Part shown: positions 28,250-40,003 of the stretch, piece by piece | Numbering within the stretch: position 1 is the first letter of the stretch | Layout of the letters: each line of letters starts with the position of its first letter | Position numbers and translations under genes: made by a program | Notes under the pieces: model-generated | Told to the model about the DNA's origin: nothing | Database searches by the model: none | The model's input: only the letters and a program-made list of their open reading frames with translations | Assembly: GCF_014207235.1 (NCBI RefSeq) | Contig: NZ_JACHDA010000003.1 | Span: forward strand, 248,001 to 312,000 | From: Sphingopyxis sp. JAI128 | Lineage (GTDB): Bacteria > Pseudomonadota > Alphaproteobacteria > Sphingomonadales > Sphingomonadaceae | DNA length: 64,000 nt | Direction: 5' to 3'

Positions 28250-29008
28250 TCAATAATCGGGTTCGCCGCCGCCCAGCACCTGCTCCGCCTGCGCCGAAAG
28301 CCACGCCATCGCCGCCGCCCACGGCTGGTGGCCGTGGCTGATCCGCGCGACGCCGAGACCCGCGAGTTCCTTGTGCGTCGGCCCGCCCTTGCCGCGCAGG
28401 ATGTTGACCGGCAGCGGTGACGCCGCGCAGATTGCCCCGATGCATTTCGGATCGAGCAGGAAGGGCACGAACAGCGATCCCGCCCCCGCATCGGCGTAGG
28501 CGCGCGCGCGGTCGAGCGTCGCCGCGACCAGCGCATCACCGTCCTTCGCCGCGTCCGCCCCGCGGAACATATCGCAGCGCGCATTGACGAAAATGCCGGT
28601 ATCGGCGGCGGCACGATAGCGCGCGACGGCTTCGGCGACCGGCAGCAATTCCGTCACGCCCGGCAACCGGTCCTCCATGTTGATCCCCGCCGCGCCCGCG
28701 TCCTTCGCGTGCGCCACCGAGGCGCCCACCGCCGCCGCATCGGCGCCATAGCCCGATTCCATGTCGATGGTCACCGGCAGGTCGGTGATCGCAAGGATGC
28801 GGTCGAGGTTCTCGAACACGTCGGCGATCGGAAAATCCTCGCCGTCGGCACGACCCTGCGCGCCGGCGACGCCGAAGCTGCCCGTCGCGATCGCCCTGGC
28901 GCCGGCCGCGGCGACCGCTTTCGCGCTGCCCGCGTCCCAGATGTTGACGAGGATCAGCGGATCGCCAGGGACGTGCAGCGCGCGAAAGGCGGCAATTTTA
29001 TCGGTCAT
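28250..29008 (-). CDS. Isocitrate lyase/PEP mutase family protein
   Basis: This 252-residue TIM-barrel protein has the family pattern 'LILVNIWDAGSAKAVAAAG', 'AIATGSFGVAGAQGRADGE', the metal-binding region 'LPVTIDMESGYGADAA' and 'DAGAAGINMEDRLPG', then 'VNARCDMFRGAD'. It lacks the KKCGH catalytic loop of true isocitrate lyase, so it is more like the carboxyphosphonoenolpyruvate mutase/oxaloacetate decarboxylase branch. The exact reaction is not shown. GGAG lies six bases before the start. It sits on the minus strand between the two paralogous HExxH genes; its stop is 7 bp from the end of the first. Confidence 0.85.
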   Translation of the reverse strand: MTDKIAAFRALHVPGDPLILVNIWDAGSAKAVAAAGARAIATGSFGVAGAQGRADGEDFPIADVFENLDRILAITDLPVTIDMESGYGADAAAVGASVAHAKDAGAAGINMEDRLPGVTELLPVAEAVARYRAAADTGIFVNARCDMFRGADAAKDGDALVAATLDRARAYADAGAGSLFVPFLLDPKCIGAICAASPLPVNILRGKGGPTHKELAGLGVARISHGHQPWAAAMAWLSAQAEQVLGGGEPDY

Positions 29009-29130
29009 TCTCTCTTCTCCTTGTCAGATGCGCTGGGGGATGGCGGCGGAAATAGGAACATGCGCAACCAGTTGATGCCTCGGCCGCGGTCGGTATAGTC
29101 GCCCTTGCGAAAATTTACCGGGGAAAACAA

Positions 29131-30714
29131 ATGATCGCATATCTCAGAACCGCTTTGCGCGGCGGCCTTGTCGCTGCGCTCCTTGCCTTGAGCAGCACAG
29201 CCCACGCCGAATGGTGGGAAGCCGAGACAAGCCATTTCATCATTACGTCCGAAAGCAGTAAGGAAGATGTCGAGCGTTTTGCCTCGCGGCTCGAACGCTT
29301 CGACAATGCGCTCCGCTATATGCAGGGGCTTCCGATTCCGGGGGCGGATATCGGCCGGTCGAACAAGGTGCGCGTCTATCGCTTCGGCGACACCGACGAT
29401 ATCGGCCGCCTGGCCGGCAGCGCCACGGTCGCGGGGTTCTATATCCCGCGCGCTGGCGCCGCCGTTTCGTTCGTTCCGGCGAACGAAAGCGAGACCGACC
29501 GGTTCAGCCGCAATCTGCGCCAGCGGGAGTTGCGGCAGAAAACCGCAATGACGGCCGAGGGCGTGCTGTTCCATGAATATGTCCATCATTTCATGCTGCA
29601 GAAATTCAGCACCGCCTATCCGCACTGGTATGTCGAGGGCTTTGCCGAACTTTACGGCACGCTCGAACTGCTCGACAACGGCGCGTTCCGGGTCGGCAAC
29701 GTCCCGCAGCATCGCGGCGACGACCTGTTCGAACTGCCGGGCATCCGGCTGACGCGCCTCTTCGATCACAACAAGCGGCTCGATGGACAGGAATATTACC
29801 AATCCTACTCCTTCGGCTGGATGATCGCGCATTATCTGAATTTCAACAAGGAACGGCAGGGCCAGCTGGCGCAATATCTGAAGGCGCTCAACGCCGGCGA
29901 AGACAGCCTGGCCGCAGCGCAGCGCGTGTTCGGCGACCTCGACAAGCTGCAGGGCGAATTGCGCAAATATAAAAGCGGTCCGTTCCCGACACTCGACGTC
30001 CGGCCGACCAATTATGTCGCGCCCAAGGTCGATATCCGTCGCCTTACGCCGGGCGAAGAGGCCGTGATCTCTGCGCATATCCTCAGCGAGCGCGGCGTGA
30101 CCGAGCGCGAGGCGCGCTCCGTGGCCGACGATGTCGACGGAATGGACGCGAAATATCCGGACAATCTGGCCGTGCAATTGATGACGGCCGAAGCCTATAA
30201 CGACGCGCAGGAGTTTGCGAAGGCCGAGGCGGCATTGAAGCGTGCGCTCGCGCTCGATCCGCAGTCGGAAGACGCGCATATCCTGATGGGCGGCCTGTTC
30301 ATGACGCGCGCTGACGAAGAGAAGAACCCGGCGCTCTATGCAACGGCGCGCCAATCCTTTGCCGAGGCCTACCGCCTCGATCCCAAGGATCCGCGCGCGG
30401 CGATCGGCTATTATATGTCCTTCTACGAAGCGAAGGAGCCGATTCCCGAACCCGCGATCATCGCGCTCGAAAGCGTGTTCGAATATTCGTCCTACGACGA
30501 TGGCTATCGCATGGTCCTCGCCCGCCAGCTGCTCAACGAAAACAAGGGCAAGCTGGCCCGGTCGGTGCTCGCCCCGCTCGCCTTTTCGAGCCACAAGCGG
30601 GAAAAGGCGAACAAGGTCGCCAAGCTGGTCGATGAAATCGACGCCGGACAGATCGACGCCGCCCGCGCGACGATGGCGAGCATCTTTGCCGACCAGGACA
30701 AGGAAGACAGCTGA
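29131..30714 (+). CDS. Exported HExxH protein with TPR-like C-terminus (paralogue B)
   Basis: This 527-residue protein has a signal peptide ending at 'STAHAEWW' and is similar throughout to the gene at 26720: 'AETSHFIITSESSKEDVERF', zinc motif H148-E149-x-x-H152 ('VLFHEYVHHFMLQKF'), and 'YPHWYVEGFAELYG' with E169 as probable third ligand. 'AAQRVFGDLDKLQGELRKY' matches 'AARQVFGDLDRLDKDLAAY' in the other. The C-terminal half has TPR repeats ('KRALALDPQSEDAHILMGGL'). It is a predicted periplasmic metallopeptidase of unknown substrate. Clear divergence of the middle region suggests that the duplication is old. Confidence 0.75.
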   Translation: MIAYLRTALRGGLVAALLALSSTAHAEWWEAETSHFIITSESSKEDVERFASRLERFDNALRYMQGLPIPGADIGRSNKVRVYRFGDTDDIGRLAGSATVAGFYIPRAGAAVSFVPANESETDRFSRNLRQRELRQKTAMTAEGVLFHEYVHHFMLQKFSTAYPHWYVEGFAELYGTLELLDNGAFRVGNVPQHRGDDLFELPGIRLTRLFDHNKRLDGQEYYQSYSFGWMIAHYLNFNKERQGQLAQYLKALNAGEDSLAAAQRVFGDLDKLQGELRKYKSGPFPTLDVRPTNYVAPKVDIRRLTPGEEAVISAHILSERGVTEREARSVADDVDGMDAKYPDNLAVQLMTAEAYNDAQEFAKAEAALKRALALDPQSEDAHILMGGLFMTRADEEKNPALYATARQSFAEAYRLDPKDPRAAIGYYMSFYEAKEPIPEPAIIALESVFEYSSYDDGYRMVLARQLLNENKGKLARSVLAPLAFSSHKREKANKVAKLVDEIDAGQIDAARATMASIFADQDKEDS

Positions 30715-30777
30715 CCGCATCGCGTCACGAACCGACAGCGCCGGGCCGCCTTTCGCACGGCCCGGCGCCTGTTCGGC

Positions 30778-31812
30778 TCAGCGCCCTTCGCGCTTCAGCA
30801 ATTCTTCCTTGATCGGCAACCCATAGGCATAGCCGCCGAGCGCCCCGTCGCTGCGCACGACGCGGTGGCACGGGATCAGCACCGCGACATTGTTCGCGCC
30901 ATTGGCGCTCCCCGCCGCGCGCACCGCCTTGGGCTTGCCTACGGCTGCGGCGATGTCGGCATAGCTGCGCGTCTCGCCTGCGGGTATCTTGCGCAGCTCG
31001 CGCCACACCGCTTCCTGAAAGGCAGTGCCCTTCACGTCGATCGGAATATGGTCGAAGCCGCCCGTCGGCGCTTCCACCGCCTCCACGACCTGTTTCAGCA
31101 ACGCTGCGAATTCCGCGCCCCCTTCGACCAGCGTCGCCGCCGGGAAGCGTTTTTCCAGAGCCGCGCGGCCCTCGTCGAACGACAGGCGGCACACACCCTT
31201 TTCGGTCGCCGCGACGAGCATCTCGCCCAGGCTGGTCGGTACCACCGCCCAGTGGATCGTCGCCCCCTTGCCGCCACCCACCCACGCCGACGCCGTCATG
31301 CCCATGCGTCCCTCCATATTCTCGTAGAAGCGCGACGGACCCGAAAAGCCCGCGTCGTAAATCGCGTCGGTCACGCGATTGCCGTCGCTCAGCGCAGCCC
31401 GTGCGCGCTCTTCGCGCAGCGCGCGGGCATAGGCCGCGGGCGACAGGCCGGTGTGGCGGGTGAAGACGCGCTGGAAATGCGTCGGCGAATAACCGGTGCG
31501 GCAGGCAAGGTCGGCGAGCGCAAGCGGCTCTTCGCTGTCCTTGATCGCCGCGATCGCCTTGATCACCGCCCGGTCGTCGCGCGCGACATCGTCGGGCAGG
31601 CAGCGTTTGCACGGGCGCAGCCCGGTTTCGCGCGCCGCCGCGCCATCCTGGAAAAAGCGCACATTCTCGCGCAGCGGATGCCGCGCGGCACAACTCGGCC
31701 GGCAATAGATGCCGGTGGTGAGCACGCCGGTGACGAAGCGCCCGTCGAGCGCGCGGTCGCGGCGCAGCACAGCCGCCCAGCGATCGTCGTCGGTCATCAG
31801 GTCGCGGCTCAT
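30778..31812 (-). CDS. ada: Ada-type regulator and O6-methylguanine-DNA methyltransferase
   Basis: This 344-residue protein has the N-terminal Ada metal-binding domain with C37, C41, C68 and C71 ('GIYCRPSCAAR', 'PCKRC'), of which C37 accepts a methyl group from phosphotriesters; an AraC-type DNA-binding domain (about 85-165, 'TGYSPTHFQRVFTRHTG'); and the C-terminal methyltransferase with active C315 in 'VLIPCHRVVRS'. It repairs alkylated DNA and, once methylated, activates its own regulon. Its ATG overlaps the TGA of the upstream DUF1203 gene (ATGA), so the two are co-translated. I chose the start at 31812 for that reason. The first extra M at 31845 is unlikely. Confidence 0.95.
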   Translation of the reverse strand: MSRDLMTDDDRWAAVLRRDRALDGRFVTGVLTTGIYCRPSCAARHPLRENVRFFQDGAAARETGLRPCKRCLPDDVARDDRAVIKAIAAIKDSEEPLALADLACRTGYSPTHFQRVFTRHTGLSPAAYARALREERARAALSDGNRVTDAIYDAGFSGPSRFYENMEGRMGMTASAWVGGGKGATIHWAVVPTSLGEMLVAATEKGVCRLSFDEGRAALEKRFPAATLVEGGAEFAALLKQVVEAVEAPTGGFDHIPIDVKGTAFQEAVWRELRKIPAGETRSYADIAAAVGKPKAVRAAGSANGANNVAVLIPCHRVVRSDGALGGYAYGLPIKEELLKREGR

Positions 31813-32279
31813 GCGGCATCCCTTTCGATGCGCGCGGCAAAGCAACCGTGCGCGGCATTGTGCGCATCGATATAGGCGATGCCCTCATCCTCGAACAGAT
31901 CGCGGATCGCGCCGTCGGCCTCACCCGGCCCCGCCAGCCTCGCGGTCCGCAGCATTCCGTCAGCGTCGAAAGCGCGCAGCGCCAGCGGGCGGCCCGCGAA
32001 CACCGGCGGCGGTTCGTCGCGATAGGTCGCGGCTTCCACGCCCGGCCGGACGTAAATCGCATAAGCGCTGCGATACGGCGTTTCGACATCGTGGCTGGTG
32101 TGATGGAGCAGGATCAGCTCCTCGCCGGCCTTTGCATCCTCGAGGCTGATGCGGCACGGGAAACCGTGGTCGGCGGTCGCGGTGACGCGCCGCGCGTTGA
32201 TCGCGGCGAGGCCCGCGTCGTCGAGCGCGAACAGCGGGGCGAAGCCATCGGGGCAAAGCCCCTCGATCAGATAGGTCAT
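31809..32279 (-). CDS. DUF1203 domain protein
   Basis: This 156-residue protein has 'GFPCRISLEDAKAGEELILL', 'HHTSHDVETPYRSAYAIYV' and 'DAHNAAHGCFAARIERDAA', the conserved blocks of DUF1203. No function is established for the family. AAGGA lies eight bases before the chosen ATG at 32279; a longer frame to 32333 has no ribosome site. It is the first gene of a two-gene operon with ada, stop and start overlapping by four bases, which hints at a role in alkylation or DNA-damage response, though this is inference from position only. Confidence 0.85.
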   Translation of the reverse strand: MTYLIEGLCPDGFAPLFALDDAGLAAINARRVTATADHGFPCRISLEDAKAGEELILLHHTSHDVETPYRSAYAIYVRPGVEAATYRDEPPPVFAGRPLALRAFDADGMLRTARLAGPGEADGAIRDLFEDEGIAYIDAHNAAHGCFAARIERDAA

Positions 32280-32381
32280 TGGGAACATCCTTTCTCGTCG
32301 GTCGAAAGACGAATGCCACAGCGCGATTCGCACCGCGTCCCGATGCTTGCGTTCAAAGTTCGGGCGACTAGTGTGCGCGGC

Positions 32382-33923
32382 ATGACCCGCCTCTTCGCGC
32401 TACTGCTCGCCCTTTTTGCCCTTTCGCTGCCGGCGCGCGCCGCCGACGATATCAGCGCCGCGTCGCGCAGCGTCGTGCGCGTCGTCACCGTCGCGATGGT
32501 CGATGGCGAGGTCGTCGGTTTCGGTCATGGCAGCGGCATCGCCATCTCGCCCACCCGGATCGTCACCAACGCGCATGTCGTCGAATCGGCCGCCAAATAT
32601 CCGGGCAATGTCGCGCTCGGCGTCGTCCCGTCCGAAGGGCAGAAAAGCTACGCGGGCAAGCTGGTCGCGATCGACACCGCGCGCGACCTCGCGCTCGTCG
32701 AGATCACCGAAGGGCGCCTGCCCCCCGCCGCCGTCTACACCGGCCCGCTCGATTCGGGCGCCGATGTCGTGGCATTGGGCTATCCGGGCAATGTCGACCT
32801 GGCGACCGCGCGCAGCGCCAATGATTATATCACCCCGCGCAGCCCGACGCGCAGCGAGGGCAATATGTCGAACATGCAGGCGGTCGACGGGGTTGCGATG
32901 CTGATCCACACGGCAAAGATATCGCGCGGCAATTCGGGCGGCCCGCTGGTCGACCAGTGCGGGCGCATCGCCGGGATCAATACTGCGATCACGCGCGCCG
33001 ACGACGGAGATTCGCCCTTTGCCTTTGCGATTGCCGGGCGCGAGTTGACGCGCTTTCTGACCGACGCGGGGCAGGAATATGCCAGTGTCGGCACGCCGTG
33101 CCTGTCGATGGCCGAGGCCGACGCGCGCGACCGCGCGGCGATGGATGCCGAAGCGCGCGCGCGCGAACAGGCCGACGCCGCGAAGGAAGCCGCCGCCCGG
33201 CTCGACCGCGAATTGAAGCAGGCGCGCGCCGAAGAGGATGCGCTCGCCTCGCGCGAAAACCGTATCGCGCTCGCGGGCGTCTTCTTCGTGATCGGCGCGC
33301 TCGCCGCGGGCGCCGCGCTGCTTTTCCATAGCCAGAAGAATATCCGGAACGCCAAGATCGCCGGCGGTGCGGGCGCCGTGCTGATGATCGGCGCGGCCGT
33401 GCTGTTCGTGACGCGCCCCGACGCCCACGCCGAAATCGGCGAAGAAGCCGCCAAGGCGACAAGCGTCGCCGCGCCCGCGCTCGCGCAAGGCAATTTCCTC
33501 TGCACCATCCGGCCCGACCGCAGCCGCATCACCGTGTCGGCGACGACCGACGTGCCGATCACGATCGGCAAGGACGGCTGCGTCAACGGCCGCACGCAAT
33601 ATACAAGGGGGGCCGACGACCGCTGGCAGCGCATCCTCGTGCCCAATGAGGAGGCGACCGTGACCGTCGCGTCGATCGATTCGGCGGGACGCGACTATCG
33701 CGTCGACCGCTATCTGCTCGATGCCGAAACGATGGCGAAGGCACGCGAGACGCGCGCGGCAGTCACGCTCAAGAGCTGCACCGCCGACCCCGACGCGCTC
33801 GCGGGGCTCGCGGCGCAACAGGATGCGATCCGCAGCGCGCTTCCCGCCAGCCCCAACGAACGGCTGGTCTATCGCTGCCAGCCGGCGGGTGGCGCAGCGA
33901 TCGAGCGTGCCGCCGGCAACTGA
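32382..33923 (+). CDS. Exported trypsin-like serine protease with two membrane helices
   Basis: A 513-residue protein. The signal peptide 'MTRLFALLLALFALSLPARA' leads to a trypsin-fold domain (about 25-235) with the triad H65 ('VTNAHVV'), D102 ('DTARDLALVEI') and S185 ('SRGNSGGPLVD'), as in DegP/HtrA-like proteases but without a PDZ domain. A charged Ala/Glu/Arg-rich coiled coil (about 245-290) leads to two adjacent membrane helices ('IALAGVFFVIGALAAGAALL' and 'IAGGAGAVLMIGAAVLFV'), then a 160-residue Cys-containing domain of unknown type. If both halves are periplasmic, the helices form a hairpin anchor. The frame extends upstream to 31848, but the signal peptide fixes the start. Confidence 0.85.
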   Translation: MTRLFALLLALFALSLPARAADDISAASRSVVRVVTVAMVDGEVVGFGHGSGIAISPTRIVTNAHVVESAAKYPGNVALGVVPSEGQKSYAGKLVAIDTARDLALVEITEGRLPPAAVYTGPLDSGADVVALGYPGNVDLATARSANDYITPRSPTRSEGNMSNMQAVDGVAMLIHTAKISRGNSGGPLVDQCGRIAGINTAITRADDGDSPFAFAIAGRELTRFLTDAGQEYASVGTPCLSMAEADARDRAAMDAEARAREQADAAKEAAARLDRELKQARAEEDALASRENRIALAGVFFVIGALAAGAALLFHSQKNIRNAKIAGGAGAVLMIGAAVLFVTRPDAHAEIGEEAAKATSVAAPALAQGNFLCTIRPDRSRITVSATTDVPITIGKDGCVNGRTQYTRGADDRWQRILVPNEEATVTVASIDSAGRDYRVDRYLLDAETMAKARETRAAVTLKSCTADPDALAGLAAQQDAIRSALPASPNERLVYRCQPAGGAAIERAAGN

Positions 33924-33968
33924 CCGTCAGCCGAGCCCGGCCACCCGATCGCAGCCGGCCCCCGAGCC

Positions 33969-34646
33969 TCACCCCCCGCATGCCTTGAACAACATCAACG
34001 TGCGGTCGCGCGCAAGCTCGCTCGATGCTTCGTGATAATCCTTGCGCCGGTCGCTGTTGAACCCATGGTTCGCGTCATAGACGAAGATCTGCGCGGTCGG
34101 ATGATCCCTTGCGATCAGCGCCTCGACCCCTTCCATCGGGATACCTGCGTCATAGCGTCCGAAATGTGCGATCGTCGCGCAGCGTGGCGGCTCGTCCTTG
34201 AACGTCGTCGGCACCAGGCTGCCATAATAGGCACTCGCCGCGGCGAGGTCGGGGCTGATCTGCGCCATCCGCCACGCGACCGAGCCGCCGTAGCAATAGC
34301 CGGTGATGAAGACGGGGCCTTTTCCTTTGAGCGCGTCGATGCACGTCTGCGCGTCCTTCAGGCTCTGTTCGAACGGGTGCAGCTTGCGCGCGAGTTCGAC
34401 CGCGCGCTCGAACTGCGGCCCCGAATAGTCGCTTTCGAACCCCGGATGCTCGCGGTCGAAAAGCGCGGGGGCCAGCACCTCATAGCCGTCGGCGGCATAT
34501 TCGTCCGCCAGCTCGCGGATATGGTCGGTGACGCCGAAGATTTCCTGGATCAGCACCAGCCCACCGCGGCGCTCGCCATCGGGGTTGGCGTGATAGACGG
34601 CGATTTCGGCGCCGTCGTCCATCGTCATCCGGATCATCTCGCCCAT
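33969..34646 (-). CDS. Dienelactone hydrolase family protein
   Basis: This 225-residue alpha/beta hydrolase has the complete dienelactone-hydrolase triad: C118 in 'FITGYCYGGSVAWRM', D166 in 'GRYDAGIP' and H194 in 'DANHGFNSDR'. 'LIQEIFGVTDHIRELADEYA' is the conserved N-terminal block with the oxyanion residues. It is a cytoplasmic carboxymethylenebutenolidase-like enzyme that opens lactone rings; no other aromatic pathway genes are near, so the real substrate may differ. AAGGAG lies six bases before the start. The open frame continues far upstream but is not coding. Confidence 0.92.
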   Translation of the reverse strand: MGEMIRMTMDDGAEIAVYHANPDGERRGGLVLIQEIFGVTDHIRELADEYAADGYEVLAPALFDREHPGFESDYSGPQFERAVELARKLHPFEQSLKDAQTCIDALKGKGPVFITGYCYGGSVAWRMAQISPDLAAASAYYGSLVPTTFKDEPPRCATIAHFGRYDAGIPMEGVEALIARDHPTAQIFVYDANHGFNSDRRKDYHEASSELARDRTLMLFKACGG

Positions 34647-34694
34647 TGTCCGCTCCTTGCTATTGGCCCCTCTGTTTATGAGGGGGGAATGTGA

Positions 34695-35195
34695 ATGCAA
34701 GCACACCGAACAGCCTTGTTGCTGATCGCCGTCGCTGTTCTCGCGGGCAGTTGTGCCTCCCCGTCCGGATCCGGGTCCTCCAGTGAAGGCAGGGCGACGG
34801 CGATCGATCCAAAAATCGAAAGGCTCGCCCGGCAGTCCTGCCTCTGCAAATTTGCGGGACATGATAGTTCGAAAGTCGACGAGGCCCTGAAAACTGCGAC
34901 CGCCGGATTGGAAACCGGAGGATTTGGCGAATCCTCGGCGCCGCTGGCCGGCTCCTATACCTGCTACCCCGAACTCGGCGAGCGGGCCTGTACGGCGACC
35001 TACTATGTCACCGGATCGCAAGACTCGCCCGACGTCTGCAACCTCGATCAAGTCACCGAACTCGAGAAGGCTTGGAAATCGGCACCGCCCGCACGCGACG
35101 GTTCGACCGGCGCCGCAAATGACGCTCTTCAAAAGCGACTTTCGGAACTTCGGCGAAGCGTCGCAAACTCGATTCCCGCATCTGCCTGCAACTAG
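34695..35195 (+). CDS. Cysteine-rich lipoprotein of unknown function
   Basis: I recognise no family. The 166-residue protein has a signal and lipobox 'VLAGSC' with C20 as the lipid attachment site. The mature part has six further cysteines at 49, 51, 90, 99, 115 and 165 ('SCLCKF', 'SYTCYPELGERACTATYYV'), an even number that could form three disulfides in the periplasm. The middle is helical, with many Ala, Lys and Glu. The gene is divergent from the dienelactone hydrolase and followed by the atp operon, from which it is separated by 132 bp, so it is probably transcribed alone. Its GC content looks a little lower than its neighbours. Confidence 0.6.
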   Translation: MQAHRTALLLIAVAVLAGSCASPSGSGSSSEGRATAIDPKIERLARQSCLCKFAGHDSSKVDEALKTATAGLETGGFGESSAPLAGSYTCYPELGERACTATYYVTGSQDSPDVCNLDQVTELEKAWKSAPPARDGSTGAANDALQKRLSELRRSVANSIPASACN

Positions 35196-35327
35196 GGCCA
35201 CCCCCGCCTTGCATTGCGGCACAATCGTTGCTACGCGCGCCCCGACTTTGCAGCGGGGGGCATTTTCGGATGCCGGGCAAATCCGCGCAGCCATCCCCCT
35301 CGGGATCGAAGAAAAGGACTTTCGCGC

Positions 35328-35894
35328 GTGGAGAATTCCGGCGGCATTCAGGGCAACATCACGGCGGGCCTCGCGGGCCGCTATGCCAGCGCGCTGTTCG
35401 ATCTGGCGCGCGAATCGAACGCCATCGACGCGGTGCAGAAGAGCCTCGCGACGCTGAAAACCGGCATCGCCGATTCGGCCGACCTCGCGAACCTGATCGC
35501 CAGCCCGGTCGTCGGCCGCACCGACGCCGCGAACGCCATCGCTGCGGTCGCCAAGGCGATGCAGCTCGATTCGCTGACCGCCAAATTCCTCGGCGTGCTC
35601 GCCGAGAACCGCCGCCTCGCCGATCTGCCCAAGATGATCGACGCCTTTGACGCGATCGTCGCCGATCACCGCGGCGAAGTGACCGCCAAGGTCACCAGCG
35701 CGCACCCGCTGACGCCCGCGCAGCTCAAGGAGCTGACCGCGAACCTCAAATCCCGTGTCGGCCGCGACGTCACCGTCGCGGCGACCGTCGATCCCGCCAT
35801 CCTTGGCGGCCTCGTCGTCCAGCTGGGCAGCCAGCTGATCGACGGCAGCATCCGTACCCGTCTCAACAGTTTCGCCCAGGCGATGAAGGGCTGA
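35328..35894 (+). CDS. atpH: F1 ATP synthase delta subunit
   Basis: This 188-residue protein links F1 to the F0 stalk. It has the OSCP/delta pattern 'ITAGLAGRYASALFDLARES' and the C-terminal 'DVTVAATVDPAILGGLVVQL'. The start is GTG at 35328 with AAAGGA about nine bases before it; longer frames to 35214 are not conserved. It opens an operon atpHAGDC. The F0 genes (a, b, c) are not in the window, which is the rule in alphaproteobacteria. Confidence 0.95.
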   Translation: MENSGGIQGNITAGLAGRYASALFDLARESNAIDAVQKSLATLKTGIADSADLANLIASPVVGRTDAANAIAAVAKAMQLDSLTAKFLGVLAENRRLADLPKMIDAFDAIVADHRGEVTAKVTSAHPLTPAQLKELTANLKSRVGRDVTVAATVDPAILGGLVVQLGSQLIDGSIRTRLNSFAQAMKG

Positions 35895-35929
35895 ACGCCC
35901 TACGCCAAAATGCCCCGATGAAAGGCTGA

Positions 35930-37462
<1,533 letters not shown>

Positions 37463-37519
37463 GCCAAGTTACCGTGAGCCCGGCCACCCGCGCCGGGCTG
37501 ACGAACAAGAGGGGCCGTA

Positions 37520-38395
37520 ATGGCATCGCTTAAGGAACTCAAAGGGCGGATCGTCTCGGTCAAATCGACCCAGAAGATCACCAAGGCCAAGAAGATGGTC
37601 GCCGCCGCCAAGCTGCGCAAGGCGCAGGCCGCCGCCGAAGCCGCGCGTCCTTACGCCGAGCGGCTCGAAGGCGTCGTCGCCAGCCTCGCGTCAAAGGTCG
37701 GCGCGTCGGATTCGGCGCCGAAGCTGTTGTCGGGCACGGGCAAGAGCGACACGCACCTGCTCGTCGTGCTCAACAGCGACCGCGGCCTTGCCGGCGCGTT
37801 CAACTCGAACATCGTCAAGGCCGCGCGCGACAAGGCGCTCGAACTGCAGGCCGAGGGCAAGAAGGTTCTCTTCTACCTCGTCGGTCGCAAGGGCCGCCCG
37901 GTGATCGCGCGCCTCTTCCCCGGCCAGATCATCGAACAGTATGAGACCACCGGCATCCGCGACATCGGCTTCGAACAGGCGAGCGACATCTCGGCAAAGG
38001 TGATGGAGCTTTACGAAGCGGGCGCCTTCGACGTCGCGCATCTTTTCTATTCGAAGTTCCGTTCGGCGCTGCTCCAGATCGCGACCGGGCAGCAGATGAT
38101 CCCGGTTCCGCCGCCCGCCGACGTCCCTGCATCCAGCGGTGCAGCGGTCGAGTACGAACCCGACGAGGAAGCGATCCTCGCCGATCTGTTGCCGCGCAAT
38201 GTTACCATCCAGATCTTCAAGGGCCTCCTTGAAAACGCCGCATCCGAACAGGGCGCGTCGATGACCGCGATGGACAATGCGACGCGCAACGCGGGCGACC
38301 TGATCAACAAGCTGACCATCGTTTACAACCGCACGCGTCAGGCGGCGATCACCACCGAACTCATCGAAATCATTGCAGGCGCGGAAGCGCTGTAA
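37520..38395 (+). CDS. atpG: F1 ATP synthase gamma subunit
   Basis: This 291-residue central shaft protein has the N-terminal coiled coil '[20 protein letters not shown]' and the C-terminal '[20 protein letters not shown]' with '[19 protein letters not shown]', the gamma signature. It turns within the alpha-beta ring during ATP synthesis. The gene is in standard order between atpA and atpD. Confidence 0.99.
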   Translation: MASLKELKGRIVSVKSTQKITKAKKMVAAAKLRKAQAAAEAARPYAERLEGVVASLASKVGASDSAPKLLSGTGKSDTHLLVVLNSDRGLAGAFNSNIVKAARDKALELQAEGKKVLFYLVGRKGRPVIARLFPGQIIEQYETTGIRDIGFEQASDISAKVMELYEAGAFDVAHLFYSKFRSALLQIATGQQMIPVPPPADVPASSGAAVEYEPDEEAILADLLPRNVTIQIFKGLLENAASEQGASMTAMDNATRNAGDLINKLTIVYNRTRQAAITTELIEIIAGAEAL

Positions 38396-39958
<1,563 letters not shown>

Positions 39959-39967
39959 TAACCTGTG

Positions 39968-39988
39968 CCCCTCCCCAAGCGGGAGGGG
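39968..39988 (+). repeat. Hairpin between atpD and atpC, related to a dispersed palindrome
   Basis: CCCCTCCC (39968-39975) pairs with GGGAGGGG (39981-39988) across CAAGC. It is inside the atp operon, 10 bp after the atpD stop and 15 bp before the atpC start, and belongs to the same family as 381-402 and 47862-47883. It may reduce readthrough into atpC or set mRNA ends. Confidence 0.65.
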
Positions 39989-40003
39989 TCAAAGGACAGA
40001 TCA

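Noticed and set aside
31848..32381. N-terminal extension of the trypsin-like gene
   Set aside because: The frame is open but lies opposite DUF1203, and a perfect signal peptide begins at 32382.
35200..35270. TTGCAT-17-TACGCG as promoter of the atp operon
   Set aside because: The -10 part is too poor and many similar matches occur by chance, so I did not list it as a feature.
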